This document shows, in pieces, positions 1 to 11,218 of a stretch of DNA of 64,000 nucleotides. Origin of the DNA: Stenocarpella maydis. Its lineage: Eukaryota; Ascomycota; Sordariomycetes; Diaporthales; Diaporthaceae. Below the pieces are notes generated by a model. The model saw only the letters and a program-made list of their open reading frames with translations. It ran no database searches and had not been told where the DNA came from. The DNA lies in NCBI GenBank assembly GCA_002270565.1, contig NQMI01000015.1:250250-314249 (forward strand), read 5' to 3'. Positions within the stretch are counted from its first letter, which is position 1; the number at the start of each line of letters is the position of its first letter. The position numbers and the translations under genes were made by a program.

Positions 1-381
1 GATAGCGACACGGACGTCGAGGCAATGTGCATAGGCGTTGTGGAACGAATCATGTCGAAATACCGGGACGAGGAGCGTAGTTTCCTCCGGGGCGAGCTGA
101 ACGCGCTCAAGACGGACGTGCTGGCGTACATAGATTCGCGCGTACAAGAGCTGGAGGACAAGCTCAGCCACGATGACATATACACCAGGGGTGAGGTGGA
201 TGAAGAGCTCGAGCGAATTGTGGAACATAATGAGGATATGATGGATGTCAAATTGGACGATCGTATAGATGGCGTGAAGGCCGAGCTTGAAGACTATGTG
301 CAGGATCAGTTTGAAGCGATGGAAGAGAGGATGATTGAGCGTCTAAGGACGGCAAACGTAGTATTGGAAATAGCTGATTGA
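1..381 (+). CDS. 3' end of a coiled-coil protein (5' end outside window)
   Basis: The frame is open from base 1 and ends at a TGA at 379-381, so this is the C-terminal 126 residues of a gene starting beyond the left edge. The ATG at 25 is just an internal methionine. The sequence is highly charged, rich in Glu, Asp, Arg and Leu, with heptad-like spacing (ELEDKLSHDD, VKAELEDYVQDQFEAMEERM), as expected for a helical coiled coil. The ending, arginine and leucine followed by TANVVLEIAD, recalls the C-terminus of uncharacterised Sordariomycete proteins that end in a similar VYLEF-like tail; this is from memory. No catalytic motif is visible and no function can be assigned. Confidence 0.65.
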   Translation, partial: DSDTDVEAMCIGVVERIMSKYRDEERSFLRGELNALKTDVLAYIDSRVQELEDKLSHDDIYTRGEVDEELERIVEHNEDMMDVKLDDRIDGVKAELEDYVQDQFEAMEERMIERLRTANVVLEIAD

Positions 382-2021
382 GTGGCTGTATGATCCGGAC
401 TGCTCCCCCTAAGTTGTGCTTCAAGGTCGATACGTATCATCATATGCTACCCCCTCCGGTCCTCTCTGGAGCAGGCCCAGTTGCAGTGTCACGAGTGCAC
501 GAAACAACACCTGTAGAGCATCGCCTCGTCTACAGGTGGGCTACTACGAAACGGTGGGTTTCCCGCGCTCATTTCAGTGCTGGAAGCTCTCAGCACCCGT
601 CCGGGCATCCAGGATTCCGCCTCTGTTCCCGACAAGTTGTATACCCAGCAGTGCTGATATCACTTTCACGGGAGGACTACATTTACAGTTTCCTCTTATC
701 CCTCCCTACATGTGGTGAAGGGGGTAAGGTCAACATTCACGTGGGTCAGGCCTCGGGACAAAATTTGACCGAAGCCGACCTCCGACGAGACCATGGGGCA
801 TCCCTCGCCCATCGAGGGGGCTGGCTGGCATTTAACGGCCCGGAGGGGAGAGGACTACGATGAAGAGAAGTTCCACAAACCCGGGAAACCGTCGAGCGAA
901 CTCCTAGGTAGACCAGCGAGGGGAGGATCGTGCATGTTGAGACGCGCATGACCATGGTGCGTATCTGGTCGCAAGATGTTCAGGAGGCAGACCTGATGAG
1001 TGCGTGCGAGTGTCCGACCACGAATTCCAGCCCCTACATTCGTCGCGGAGCCGCAGCAGCGACTGAGACGTCCGAAGGAGGCTGTAGGGACCTTCTGGCA
1101 GGATTGTATCAAGGCTTGGCTGCCGTCACCGGTCTATCCAGCCGGGCGACTCCCTGGGTAACACAATACATGTGGCTTATATCACATGAGGCATTCTGCA
1201 GACCGGGAGTTCAGATACGAGTTGTCCAGCTCTGGATCAAGCGCACGCTGACAACGGTGCTCGCAGGCGCGCACATGGAATCTGCCTGATCATCGTATAT
1301 AGACCAGAATCCGACCCGAGCGCAACGAGGGGCGGCATTCTAGTGTGTATAGTTTTCGAAACATACTGCTACGATAGACCTCATTTCACATTTGTGTTTA
1401 AACGATGTTATGTATTCATGAGTTTGCCTGGACTACTTATGTATGAGTGGCCATGGTGGTGGATTGCGCCTAGCCTCAACTATTTCTCCGCGAGCCTCGC
1501 CTGCCTGGAAACACCAAAGCAGGCTGCATGTGGCGATGGACAGGCAACGCCCGACTAGACCTTTGCTTTACCACTCATGGGGTCGGCGCCTAGATTGTGG
1601 CTTCCTTCACAATAAGCGGTTGTGATATGGGATGTGCCAGACATTGGTAATACCACTGTGATGAGAGTTGTCATTTGCTCAAGATGCGGCCCAATGTGGC
1701 TCGGAAATGTGCATTTTCTGAGGCATTTTCGCCCATGTGCGTGTCTGCCCCCCTAATTATAAACTCGGGAGACTAGGCAGACAGGAACTTGATGGAGGTA
1801 TGCCTATATCTTAGAACAGCAGCAGTACGATCAGTACTACCCGTTCTCCACATCTCCTCTATCATTCCAGCAAGTTCTTTCTTTACAACTCATAGAATCC
1901 AAGGTTTGGTCTCTTTGGGTTCTGAGAAGCCTGTGAGTGCCGACGATCTGAACTTGCACGTGAGCACGTCTGCTGTCACGAGGCAGGTCTAAAGTTCAAG
2001 GCAACATCCCGACCACGAACA
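382..2021. other. Intergenic, no supported gene
   Basis: Only short overlapping open frames without recognisable domains occur here, on both strands. No RNA gene or repeat was recognised. Confidence 0.5.
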
Positions 2022-5000
2022 ATGCCGGACCCTAGGATTAAACGGTCGGCTGGATCTGCGCCGTTGGTGCCGAACTTGTAGCCGCTCAGGCGTTCCTCGA
2101 TGAGCCGCACAGAAACCTTGTCCGGCAGGCCGAGAAGGACAACAACACTTACGTCTTGGGACGCATGGGACACCACAACATCGCCATAGCTGCTCTGCCG
2201 CACGGCACCTATGGACTCGTGAGCGCAACTACTGTCGCGCGAGATATGGTGCGCAGCTTCCCAAGCCTGAGGTTCATCCTTATGGTCGGCATAGGAGGCG
2301 GGGCACCAAGTAAGAGGCACGATATCCGCCTGGGAGACGTGGTTGTCAGTTCTCCTGGTAATGGACGCGGTGGAGTGCTTCAGTATGACTACGGAAAGAC
2401 GGTACAAGGCGAAGATTTTGTACTCACTGGACATCTCAACCAGCCGCCAGAATCCGTGCTGACCGCAATTGCTGTCCGTAAATCACAACATGACCTTGAC
2501 GGCCATGGTCTTGAGGAAGCCATCAAAAGCATACTCGAACAGAAAAAGAGGCTGCAGCCTCGATTCCAGCGACCCGATTCAAGCAGCGACACACTCTGCC
2601 AGCCAACCTAAAAACACAAAGACGACGATGAGGATAGCTGCAAGCTTTGCGGAGGAGAATATCTTGTGTTTTGAGATGGAAGCTGCAGGGCTGATGAACA
2701 ACTTTCCTTGTCTGGTGATCCGCGGCATATGTGACTACGCAGATACACACAAGAACAAGATATGGCAGGGATACGCAGCCATAGCGGCTGCTGCGTACAC
2801 AAAGGACTTGCTTGACAACATTGTACCGATTAGGATCAAGGCTGAGCAGAAGTTGAGCGAGGTTCTCGCGAATGGTCAGTAGTTGCAGTTCGTGAAGCAG
2901 CCCTTCATAGGCGTTGCAAAATTCAGATCCAGTTAGCTAATGCTCAGGTATTCCAACTAGTCAATGAACGGGTAGAAGACATATATGCCCTGGGCAGAGT
3001 TACCAACACAGGAATAGATGAGCTGCGGTCAGATAACCACGCTAGGCGAATCAAGACCTGGCTCTCACCGCCCGACCCATCGGAAAATCTGAACAGTGCT
3101 CTCAGGCGACGACAGCAAGGCACAGGGCAGTGGCTGATTCGAGGAGACGGTTACAATGCCTGGAAGACTGAGCAGAACTCCTTTCTGTGGCTCCACGGTA
3201 ACCCAGGGTGCGGCAAGACAATCCTCAGCTCGACCGTTGTTGAGGACTTGAGGCGAACTGCTCAGCTCTCTTCTCTGTCCCTTCTTTACTACTACTTCGA
3301 CTTCAGCGATACACGGAAACAGTCTCGTGATAGTGCAGTTCGTTCGCTTATCAGCCAACTATATGACAACCAGAAAAACATCCAAGTGCACCTAGACTCG
3401 CTATATACCTCCTGCAATAGCGGCCACCGGCAGCCAAGAGAACATATACTATGCGGCACTTTCCACAGAATGATCCAGCAAGCTGATGAGGTTTGGATCG
3501 TCCTTGATGCACTCGATGAGTGCCAGAATCGGAGCGAGTATCCCGACATGGACCTACTCGAGTGGTTCAAATTCCTCCAAGGGGAGCAAGGCAGTGTGCA
3601 CTTGCTTATAACGAGCCGCCCAGAACAGGACATAAAATCTGCCATCGATAGATATCAGGGGAGCAACAAATATTCGATCCCGATTCAGAGCGGCTTGGTG
3701 AAGGATGACATTGAAGCTTATGTCTATGCAAGAGTTGGCAGTGATCCCGGACTAAGAAGGTGGCAGTCAAACAAACCAATGCAGAGAGAGATTGAAACAG
3801 TCGTGATAGAGAAGGCTGACGGAATGTAAGTTCCACTTACTATAATGCCATGAATCCCATGTACTGAGACTCACGCCCTTCCTCAGGTTCCGCTGGATTG
3901 GGTGCCAGCTTGATGAGCTAGCAACTCATCTCGACCCTCTAGCTGTAAGGAAAGCTCTCGCGTCGCTGCCAAAGACTTTGAACGAGACGTATAAGCGGAT
4001 CCTAGAGAACATACCTGAAGGATATGTGAAGCATACAAAGCGAATCCTGCAGTTCCTATTATACTCCTCAGCCCATGACAGTTCGTGAGACCGTCGACGC
4101 TCTCGCTGTCGAGTTGGAGCCGGAAGTTCGATCTGACTGAACCAACAGGATGCCTGATCCAACGGAAATCATGAGATACTGTTCCAGCTTGGTTACGCCC
4201 CATCTGACAATTGTGTCCTCACATAGGGACTCGCACCACAGAGTATCAAGTAGCGGATTTGATGCAGATCGCAATGTTTGGCAACGCGTGCACCATCTCC
4301 AGCTATCTCATTTTCCCGTTAAGGAGTATCTCATAAATGGCCAACTCCCAGGAAGTCTAGCCAACGACCTCAAAGAGACCACTGCCAGAAGTTCTATTGC
4401 CCAAGTCAGCCTAGAATATTTTCTACACATTGGCCATGGAAGCCTGCCCCGGGTGACCACTTTTTGTCACCCATTGATGGAGTTTAGGGCAGAGTTCCCA
4501 TTTGCCTACAATGCGGCAAGAATCTGGGCAATGCAGGCAAGGTATGTGGATGAATCCAGCCAAGAGACTCGGAGCCTTATGGCAGAGTTCTTCAGGTGTA
4601 CAGGTGCCTTCCATACGTGCTGGGTGCTCGATCCCGGTTCACGCAAAATTTTTATGCCCTCGACTTCTTTATCCTATGCATCAGCAAAGGGGCTTTATTA
4701 TTCTGTGCAACTACTTCTGGACCATGATGCCAATGTGCATACGCTAGATAATCCCGGGCGCAGTGCGCTTCACTCTACTTCAAGAGAAGGGCATGAAGGA
4801 ATTGTCAAACTGCTTTTGGAGCACGGTGCCCAAGTGCATGCGCTGGATATAGGCGGGTGCAGTGCGCTCTACACTGCTTCAGAAAGAGGGCATAAAGGCT
4901 GTATCAAACTGCTTCTGGAGCATGGTGCTGATATAAATGTAGAGGGAAGATTTGGGATGAATGCTCTCGATGCTGCTTCAGAGAATGGCCATTTAGGGAT

Positions 5001-5200
5001 TGTCAAAATGCTGCTTCGGCATGGTGCTGATGTGAATGCAAAGGGAAAACACCGGGGGAGTTCTCTCCATGCTATGTTGCTTTAGCATGATGCTGATAGA
5101 TATGTAAAGGCGGTATATTTTGGTATGAATGGCAGTGTACTTGATGCAGTATCCGCACGTGGCCAATCTTTATATTATTTAGATGCTTTAGGATGAGGAT
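2022..5200 (+). pseudogene. Broken NLR: phosphorylase-NACHT-ankyrin protein
   Basis: Conceptual translation shows an N-terminal purine/uridine phosphorylase-like domain (TVGWICAVGAELVAAQAFLD near 2042, VGIGGGAPS near 2287, CFEMEAAGL and [12 protein letters not shown] near 2670-2750). A NACHT NTPase follows, with P-loop GNPGCGKTIL near 3200, Walker B-like VLDALDEC near 3500 and TSRPEQD near 3610. At least four ankyrin repeats lie at 4680-5080. In fungi such STAND/NLR proteins act in non-self recognition and regulated cell death. An intron at 3826-3886 (GTAAGT to CAG) joins two NACHT parts correctly. The gene is dead: one base is missing after MPDPR (about 2036), stops lie at 2039-2041, 2609-2611, 4138-4140 and 5083-5085, a segment is lost with a frame change near 2650-2660, and there is a frameshift near 4072. 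Ankyrin-like sequence continues past the last stop to about 5190. The junction at 2875-2947 is probably an intron, but its frame does not close. Confidence 0.88.
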
Positions 5201-7466
5201 ATATTGTTTAACTATTTCATTTGTACAGAGTCGTGCACCTCAACAGAAGCTCTCGCTCGCACGCAGGGAATTGGTCCAAATGGGTGCAGACCGTATTTAA
5301 ATCGGCACTCTGCTGTCCAGAGCCTAATCAGGGCCGCGGCTTTTATGTACACACAAGCCAGAAGCTAAAAAAGCCTCATTGATCTAGCAGGTCTAATTAT
5401 GGACTGTGTGGTTTGTCTTGGCGAAGCGGCAGTCAAGTTTCGCTTGCGTGGGAGAACCAAAGGGCCAAGCCCCGTGCTTGGGGTGCCCAGATACGGGCCC
5501 GAGCTGCGAGGGTGTCATGCAGCCCAGTTTTTGGGGGTACTGTGTATGTACACTAGGTAGGGGAGCGAGCCGGGCCAGCTTAATTAATTTATTAGCCCCA
5601 CAGGAGGAGGAGCTCTCCCCAGCCCGAATTCCACGATGCTTCTGGAAGCCCTGGTGGTCTCGGCGGCGGCCCCCGCCGTCGAAAACAAAAAGAGAGCAAT
5701 AAGGGTCTGTGTGGGGACTAGAGCGGGTTTGCGCCCACAAGGGATGACGATCGATGCTCACGTCACTCGGTGGCTCCGCAGCGCGCTATGTTCTCCCATC
5801 CGGGGAAAGGGGATGAAAGAAGTATGAGGCCGGTCGGCCGGGCCATCGGTCCAGATTCTTGCGTGAGAAGCAAAGAACAATACGATAAATCCAACAGGTC
5901 TGTATGATGGTTGCCCAGGTGGTGTGGCTGAAGACGGCCACGTGAGGACAACACGTTGTCGATTGGGTGACTTGTTGGGCGCAGGTCAGCCAAGGACAGC
6001 CAATACGGAGAAATGATAATAAAATAGATGCGCCTCGAGCGGGCTGGGAATAGGGGTTTACGGAGTAAATGAGGGTGCCTGCCAAGAAGGGTGTGTCCGT
6101 TGGTAGCGTATCTGATGGCCGGGTGCTGAGAGCCCGTATTTTGGGGGGGACGTAGGCTTCCCTGTTTGGCATAACAAAGCAAGCTTGAAAACCGGGGAAG
6201 GAGATGCAGAAACGTCAGAAAGACAAACGTGGCATTACTCGGGTGCATCAAGTCTGCAGGCTTCTTACAGACTTTTCTGGGCGGGAGGCGAATGGCAAAA
6301 AATTAAGAAAAAAGCGCGAGGACAAGGCCTGGATGGCTGGGACACGGTCTGGACGGATGAGAACCGGAACCTTGAAGGACAGGTGTGTTGTTTGAAGACC
6401 CTTGAAAGAGTCTGTCCGAAGGTCTGGATGGATCCAGAGTTCTGAGGAGAGAGGCCTGAGCCTCGCGCCCCTGTCCTGTCGTGTCGTTCTTGGTCTTGTC
6501 TCTTGTGTGTTGTTCCCGCCCAGCCAGTCTAGCCCATCCAAGCCACCGACCCCTTTTTTCAGTGTAGCATGCACCTGTGCAGGCGTCTTGAGAGTTAATC
6601 CATGTTGTACATTTTGTATTGGAAAGTCTGGACCAGCAATGTAACCGTATGCAGGGCCTACTGGTAAAAGCAACTTTGGGTGGGGAGGTTAAAATTTAAC
6701 CTTTGGGACGCTGCACAGGGGTAGATATACTCGGTACGTACGAGGTACACCTTGTGCCTCACACATGTAATACACCACGTCCTCACACATGTGCCACACC
6801 CACCCACACACTCCCAGCTATGGTTACATTTACACTCACACCAGAGGCGGGATGGCATCCGGGCAGTCGGACTTCGGCCACCCTGCAGGGACCCCTCTGG
6901 TGCCCTCTGGTGCCCTCTGGTGCCCTTTGGTCCCTGTTGAGGCCCCCCCTTGGCTCACCTGTCAGGGCCACTATGCTCCGTTAAAAGTAGCCCCCCACGT
7001 CGATCATTCATCAATCATGACCTAGCACGACGCCACGCGCAAACGTTTTTAAGCAACAAGCTCGAGCTTCTCACTCGGACGGGTTACCTGTGCTCTGCTG
7101 CCCGTGCCAATCTGCCTACCTACCTACCTATCTACGTGACGTGTCCCAGACCCGACCTGACTGACGTTTGTGCTGCTCTGCTCTCTCTTTCTCTCTCTCC
7201 GTCCTGCCTCGTCCACCGTCCATCCGTCCATCCAACCATTCGACCATCGTAATAATCAGCCTCGTCAGCAAGAAGCGGCAGCAAGAACAAAGCATCGGGT
7301 TTTGGCTCTTCTTCGACGCCCCCACCAGTGACGACGAGCATCCCCACCGCAGCTCGATCTCCTTTCCCAATCCCAGCCTCACCTTGCCTCTTTCATCGTC
7401 GGATGACATCAACCTCCCCGTGAGGAAAAAAACACACACATACCAACACCCCACACACGGCAAAAA
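5201..7466. other. Intergenic and leader of mannitol dehydrogenase
   Basis: No convincing gene. From about 7100 the DNA becomes rich in C, T and CA runs, as in a long fungal 5' leader or promoter ahead of the start at 7467. A short tandem repeat lies at 6891-6935. Confidence 0.4.
6891..6935. repeat. 10-bp tandem repeat, about 3.5 units
   Basis: The unit CCCTCTGGTG is repeated head to tail three times, with a degenerate further copy. It lies about 530 bp upstream of the mannitol dehydrogenase start. Confidence 0.75.
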
Positions 7467-9266
7467 ATGTCAATGAACCGCCTCGCAAGAGCTGGCCTCC
7501 GGGCCCATAATAAAAACCTGATCCAGACCAGCACCACCAGCAGAACAGCCGCCCTGGGCTCCAGCAGCGGTGTGGCCCCGTCGATCTCGAGTATTTACAG
7601 GCCCAATGCCTCGCCCCTCAGGTCCCAGAGCAGCCTGCTGTCCTCGAGCCGGCTGTCCTCATCCTCGTCCAGGCTCTTCTCCACAAACTCATCCTCACAG
7701 GCGTCCGCCGCGGCCGCGACAATGGAGTCCAAGGCAGCCCCCGAGCCGCTCAGGCTGAGCAACAAGAACCTGCAGCAGATCGCGGGCTACGGCGATGGCG
7801 AGGGCCACCAGGCGTCCGTGATCCCGACCTACAGCCGCGAGGGCCTCAAGGAGGGCATCGTGCACATTGGCGTCGGCGGCTTCCACCGCGCGCACCTGGC
7901 CGTCTACGTCGACAACCTGCTGAGCTCGGGCGCCGGCGACGCGCGCGAGTGGGCCATCTGCGGCGTGGGCCTCAAGCCCTTTGACGCGGGCATGCGCGAC
8001 GCCCTCGTGCCCCAGGACGGGCTCTACACGACCATCGAGCGGTCCGCGGGCGGCAGCACGGCGCGCGTCATCGGCAGCATCAGCAACTTCCTCTACGCCC
8101 CGGACAACGTGGACGCCGTCATCTCCAAGATGGCCCACCCCGACACCCGCATCGTGTCCATGACCATCACCGAGAGCGGCTACTACTACAACGAGAACAC
8201 GCACGAGCTGCAGGCCGACGACGCCGACATCGCCGACGACCTGCGCAGCGACCTGTCGTCGCCCAAGACTACGTACGGGTTCCTGTTTGCCGCGCTCGCC
8301 CGCCGCAAGGAGGCCGGGCTCAAGCCCTTCACCGTGCTGTCGTGCGACAACATGCAGAAGAACGGCACCATCACGCGCAACATGCTCATCTCGTTCGCGC
8401 GGCTGCGGGACCCGGCCGTGGCCGACTGGATCGCCGAGCAGGGCGCGTTCCCCAACAGCATGGTGGACCGCATCACGCCCCGCACGGCCGAGGCCGACAA
8501 GGCGGACCTGGCGGCGCGGTTCGGCATCGAGGACGGCTGGCCGGTGGTGACGGAGCCCTTCATGCAGTGGGTGGTCGAGGACACGTTCGCCAACGGCCGC
8601 CCGGCCTTCGACAAGGTCGGCGTGCAGGTGGTCAAGAACGTGCACGAGGTCGAGAAGTTCGAGTGCCACAAGCTGCGCCTGCTCAACGCGAGCCACACGG
8701 CCATGTCGTACATTGCCTACCTCTCGGGCTTCGAGTACGTGCACAACGTCATCGAGCACCCGCTCTTCAACCGCTTCCTCTACAACATGATGCACGAGGA
8801 GGTGCGCCCCCTCCTGCCCGAGATCGAGGGCGTCAACATCGACGACTACATCAAGCAGCTGATGCACCGCTTCTCCAACCCCACCATCATGGACCAGATC
8901 ACGCGCCTGACCCTTAATGGCTCCGGCAAGCTGCCCCAGTTCATCATGCCCTCCATCGCCGAGCAGATCTGGGACACGCGCGAGCACAACTTCCGCCGCC
9001 TCACCCTCGCCGTCGCCTCGTGGTTCCGCTACCTCAGCGCCGTCGACGAGCAGGGCAGGCCCATCCACGTCGACGACCCCATGGCCGAGCAGCTCATCGC
9101 CCTCGCCAGGCAGGGCGGCACGGACCCGGCTCCGCTGCTCGGCGTGAAGAACCTGTTTGGCGACGACCTGCGCGGCGACAAGATGTTTGTCGAGGAGCTC
9201 GGCAGGGCGCTCAAGAGCCTGCACGAGGAGGGCGCAATGGCCACACTGGCCAAGTACGTCGACTAG
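7467..9266 (+). CDS. Mannitol 2-dehydrogenase with mitochondrial-type leader
   Basis: Single exon, 599 residues. It matches the long-chain polyol dehydrogenase family, which interconverts D-mannitol and D-fructose with NAD(H). The Rossmann motif GVGGFHRAH is at residues 135-143. The catalytic block HKLRLLNASHTAMSY places the family's Lys, Asn and His at about 402, 407 and 410. Family members are usually about 500 residues; this one has an extra 85 residues before a second in-frame ATG at 7722, where normal family sequence begins. The extension is rich in Ser, Arg and Ala, almost free of acidic residues, and contains SSRLFSTNSS, which resembles a mitochondrial cleavage site. Either the enzyme is imported into mitochondria, or the real or an alternative start is 7722 (514 residues, cytosolic). 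Third-position GC is very high, which explains a long antisense shadow frame. Confidence 0.95.
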   Translation: MSMNRLARAGLRAHNKNLIQTSTTSRTAALGSSSGVAPSISSIYRPNASPLRSQSSLLSSSRLSSSSSRLFSTNSSSQASAAAATMESKAAPEPLRLSNKNLQQIAGYGDGEGHQASVIPTYSREGLKEGIVHIGVGGFHRAHLAVYVDNLLSSGAGDAREWAICGVGLKPFDAGMRDALVPQDGLYTTIERSAGGSTARVIGSISNFLYAPDNVDAVISKMAHPDTRIVSMTITESGYYYNENTHELQADDADIADDLRSDLSSPKTTYGFLFAALARRKEAGLKPFTVLSCDNMQKNGTITRNMLISFARLRDPAVADWIAEQGAFPNSMVDRITPRTAEADKADLAARFGIEDGWPVVTEPFMQWVVEDTFANGRPAFDKVGVQVVKNVHEVEKFECHKLRLLNASHTAMSYIAYLSGFEYVHNVIEHPLFNRFLYNMMHEEVRPLLPEIEGVNIDDYIKQLMHRFSNPTIMDQITRLTLNGSGKLPQFIMPSIAEQIWDTREHNFRRLTLAVASWFRYLSAVDEQGRPIHVDDPMAEQLIALARQGGTDPAPLLGVKNLFGDDLRGDKMFVEELGRALKSLHEEGAMATLAKYVD

Positions 9267-11218
9267 GTCCTGGACCCATCACCCCCCCCCCCTTTTTTGG
9301 CCTAGGTACACCCCTTTGCCTAGGTATGGTTAATGATCTGGCGGTGATCAGGCCTGGGTCAGTCTGATGATGATGATGATGATGAGGGGCGGTCAATCCA
9401 CAAATTGGTCGTTCCCTGTCATAACCAAACCAACCAACCTTTTTTTGTTGGGCCAGCAAATGTCTACATAGTATACGGAGTACTGCCTGTCGTCTCATCC
9501 GCCCCGCGGGCTCACTTTTCGCCACCTCGGATCATTCCTGGCTGCCTGGGCCAGCTGGCAAGCCCCGGCGACTTGTCTCGAATGCGAAGGTTCGGGGGTA
9601 GATCCCCCCCGCCTGCAGGCATATGCTTGGGGGTGTTCCGGCCCGGGGAAGAACTGAGTGGTCACAACATGGGGAGCCCGGTGCCCACACGCACATATCG
9701 TCCCCACCAGATCCAGTTGGCCTGCGTGGAACACCGAGCCGAGCAGGGGGGGCCAGCTCCGGATACTCCGGCTCATGTTCTTGGGGGCCAAACGACCACC
9801 CGAGCGTCTTGTCTACTTGAGTGGTCAAAGTACAATCTTGTAATCCACTTGCACACACAAAAAAAGGGAGGAAGTCGGTCTCCGGAAGAGAAGACAAAAG
9901 AGACTGGATAGACGGAGAGGAGAATGCATGGTGTTTAGGGGTTTTACGTCATGGCTGCACAGATAAGGGTTATCCGGGGTCGAAAAGGCCTCGTAGAGCC
10001 CTAGCTTTTCTGGCCTCTTTTTTTTTTTTTCCTTGCAGGGATTTCCGACGGCGTTTTTCTTCCTGTTCTTAACACCATATCGATTACCGAGATTCGATTG
10101 CGCGCATAGACAGAATCAAGCCTGAAATAGAAGAGACATTGTGCATCAAGACTGCAATCAAGGCTCAACAACATACTTTGGCATGTCGAAGTGGCTGCCG
10201 TGTTTCAACATAATGGGTGCATCAGAAACCCGCCCGATGCAACCCGCCCGCGCGCCAAAGAGCGACGGCCCGTTGGCTAGTTCCCTAGGTAAATATCTGC
10301 ATTTAAATATAACACCTGTAACCTACTCCGCACTGCCACTTTTATGATTAGCTGTCTGCTGCGCCGCACTAGCAACCTACATGGGTTTTCAGTGGTACGT
10401 GGTTGGCGAGCCGAGGTGTACCTTTCCCAACTGCCGGATGGTCACCAGGCAGTCGTATATACTGTAGGACCTGGCTGGTAGGTCGGCGCCGCATTGGCGA
10501 GCTGGGCGCCTTTATTATGCGTGCTGGGACTATCTGGCCCTGAAACGTGCCTCTGGCCAACCACAGCGAGCGGTCGCTAGCTGCCTGTATCTCTTATGCC
10601 CAGTTTGGTTTATAATGCTTCACCAGGGGCTGCACTCGAGGTCAGCGTAAGCACCTGGTAACCTGACCGCAAAAGGGGAAAAAAGCAACAAGTTGGAGTC
10701 TGTCCAACCAACCGTTGGTGCCTTTTCTGCCAGGGTAATGAAAAACCTCTCCTTATGTGTAGTTTCAGAATTCCGAAAGATATCCTTCCAACCAGTAATC
10801 CCCATTCTCGCCGTCATGTCAAGACGCGTTCTGACCAACATCGAGCTGCAGAGGTTGTGGCGCAGTCACTGGTTCAGCCAGTAAATGGAGCGCCTGGGGG
10901 TCCAACGTAAACTGCTACGCGAGGGGCACAGCACGAACTGTGGCCTGATCTATACGGCTGTATGGGACTGGTTGGCTGGTTGACAGTTATCGATAATGAC
11001 AGCTGGGGCCGTGGCTAAATAAATAGCGGTTTTTTCTTCTTGAACCCTCCCCCGCACCCCCACGGGAATGTTTTGCCGTTCTTTACGTCAACAGATCTCA
11101 GCATCAGACATGAACGCACCCTTGAGCGATCTAATCATTTACTGAAGCAAGTTTCGATTTTCCCTCCTATATTTCTATCGCTAAGTGGAAGTTCCTCAGG
11201 TCAAGAATCAGCCTCAAT
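9267..11218. other. Intergenic, with a dispersed repeat copy
   Basis: No supported gene. A short GAT microsatellite lies near 9366-9385. A diverged repeat copy at 10305-10650 is listed separately. Open frames here lack domains and sit over low-complexity DNA. Confidence 0.45.
10305..10650. repeat. Dispersed repeat relic, copy 1
   Basis: This block aligns in the same orientation and order with 14878-15113. Shared islands include ACCTTTCCCAACTGC, CAGGCAGT, GCTGGGCGCCTT and TTCACC near the 3' end, with many C/T and A/G differences between them. It carries no coding sequence and is best read as a decayed transposon or terminal repeat. Confidence 0.6.

Noticed and set aside
5763..6251. 162-residue minus-strand frame with a hydrophobic start
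   Set aside because: The hydrophobic start is not followed by coherent protein sequence, and overlapping frames of similar length exist on both strands.
7695..9224. 509-residue antisense open frame opposite mannitol dehydrogenase
   Set aside because: It mirrors the very GC-rich third positions of the real gene, is composed of Val, Glu, His and Arg without domains, and the sense strand is unambiguous.
9405..9911. 168-residue plus-strand frame with an overlapping minus-strand frame
   Set aside because: No domain, no codon bias typical of neighbouring genes, and stops after low-complexity DNA.
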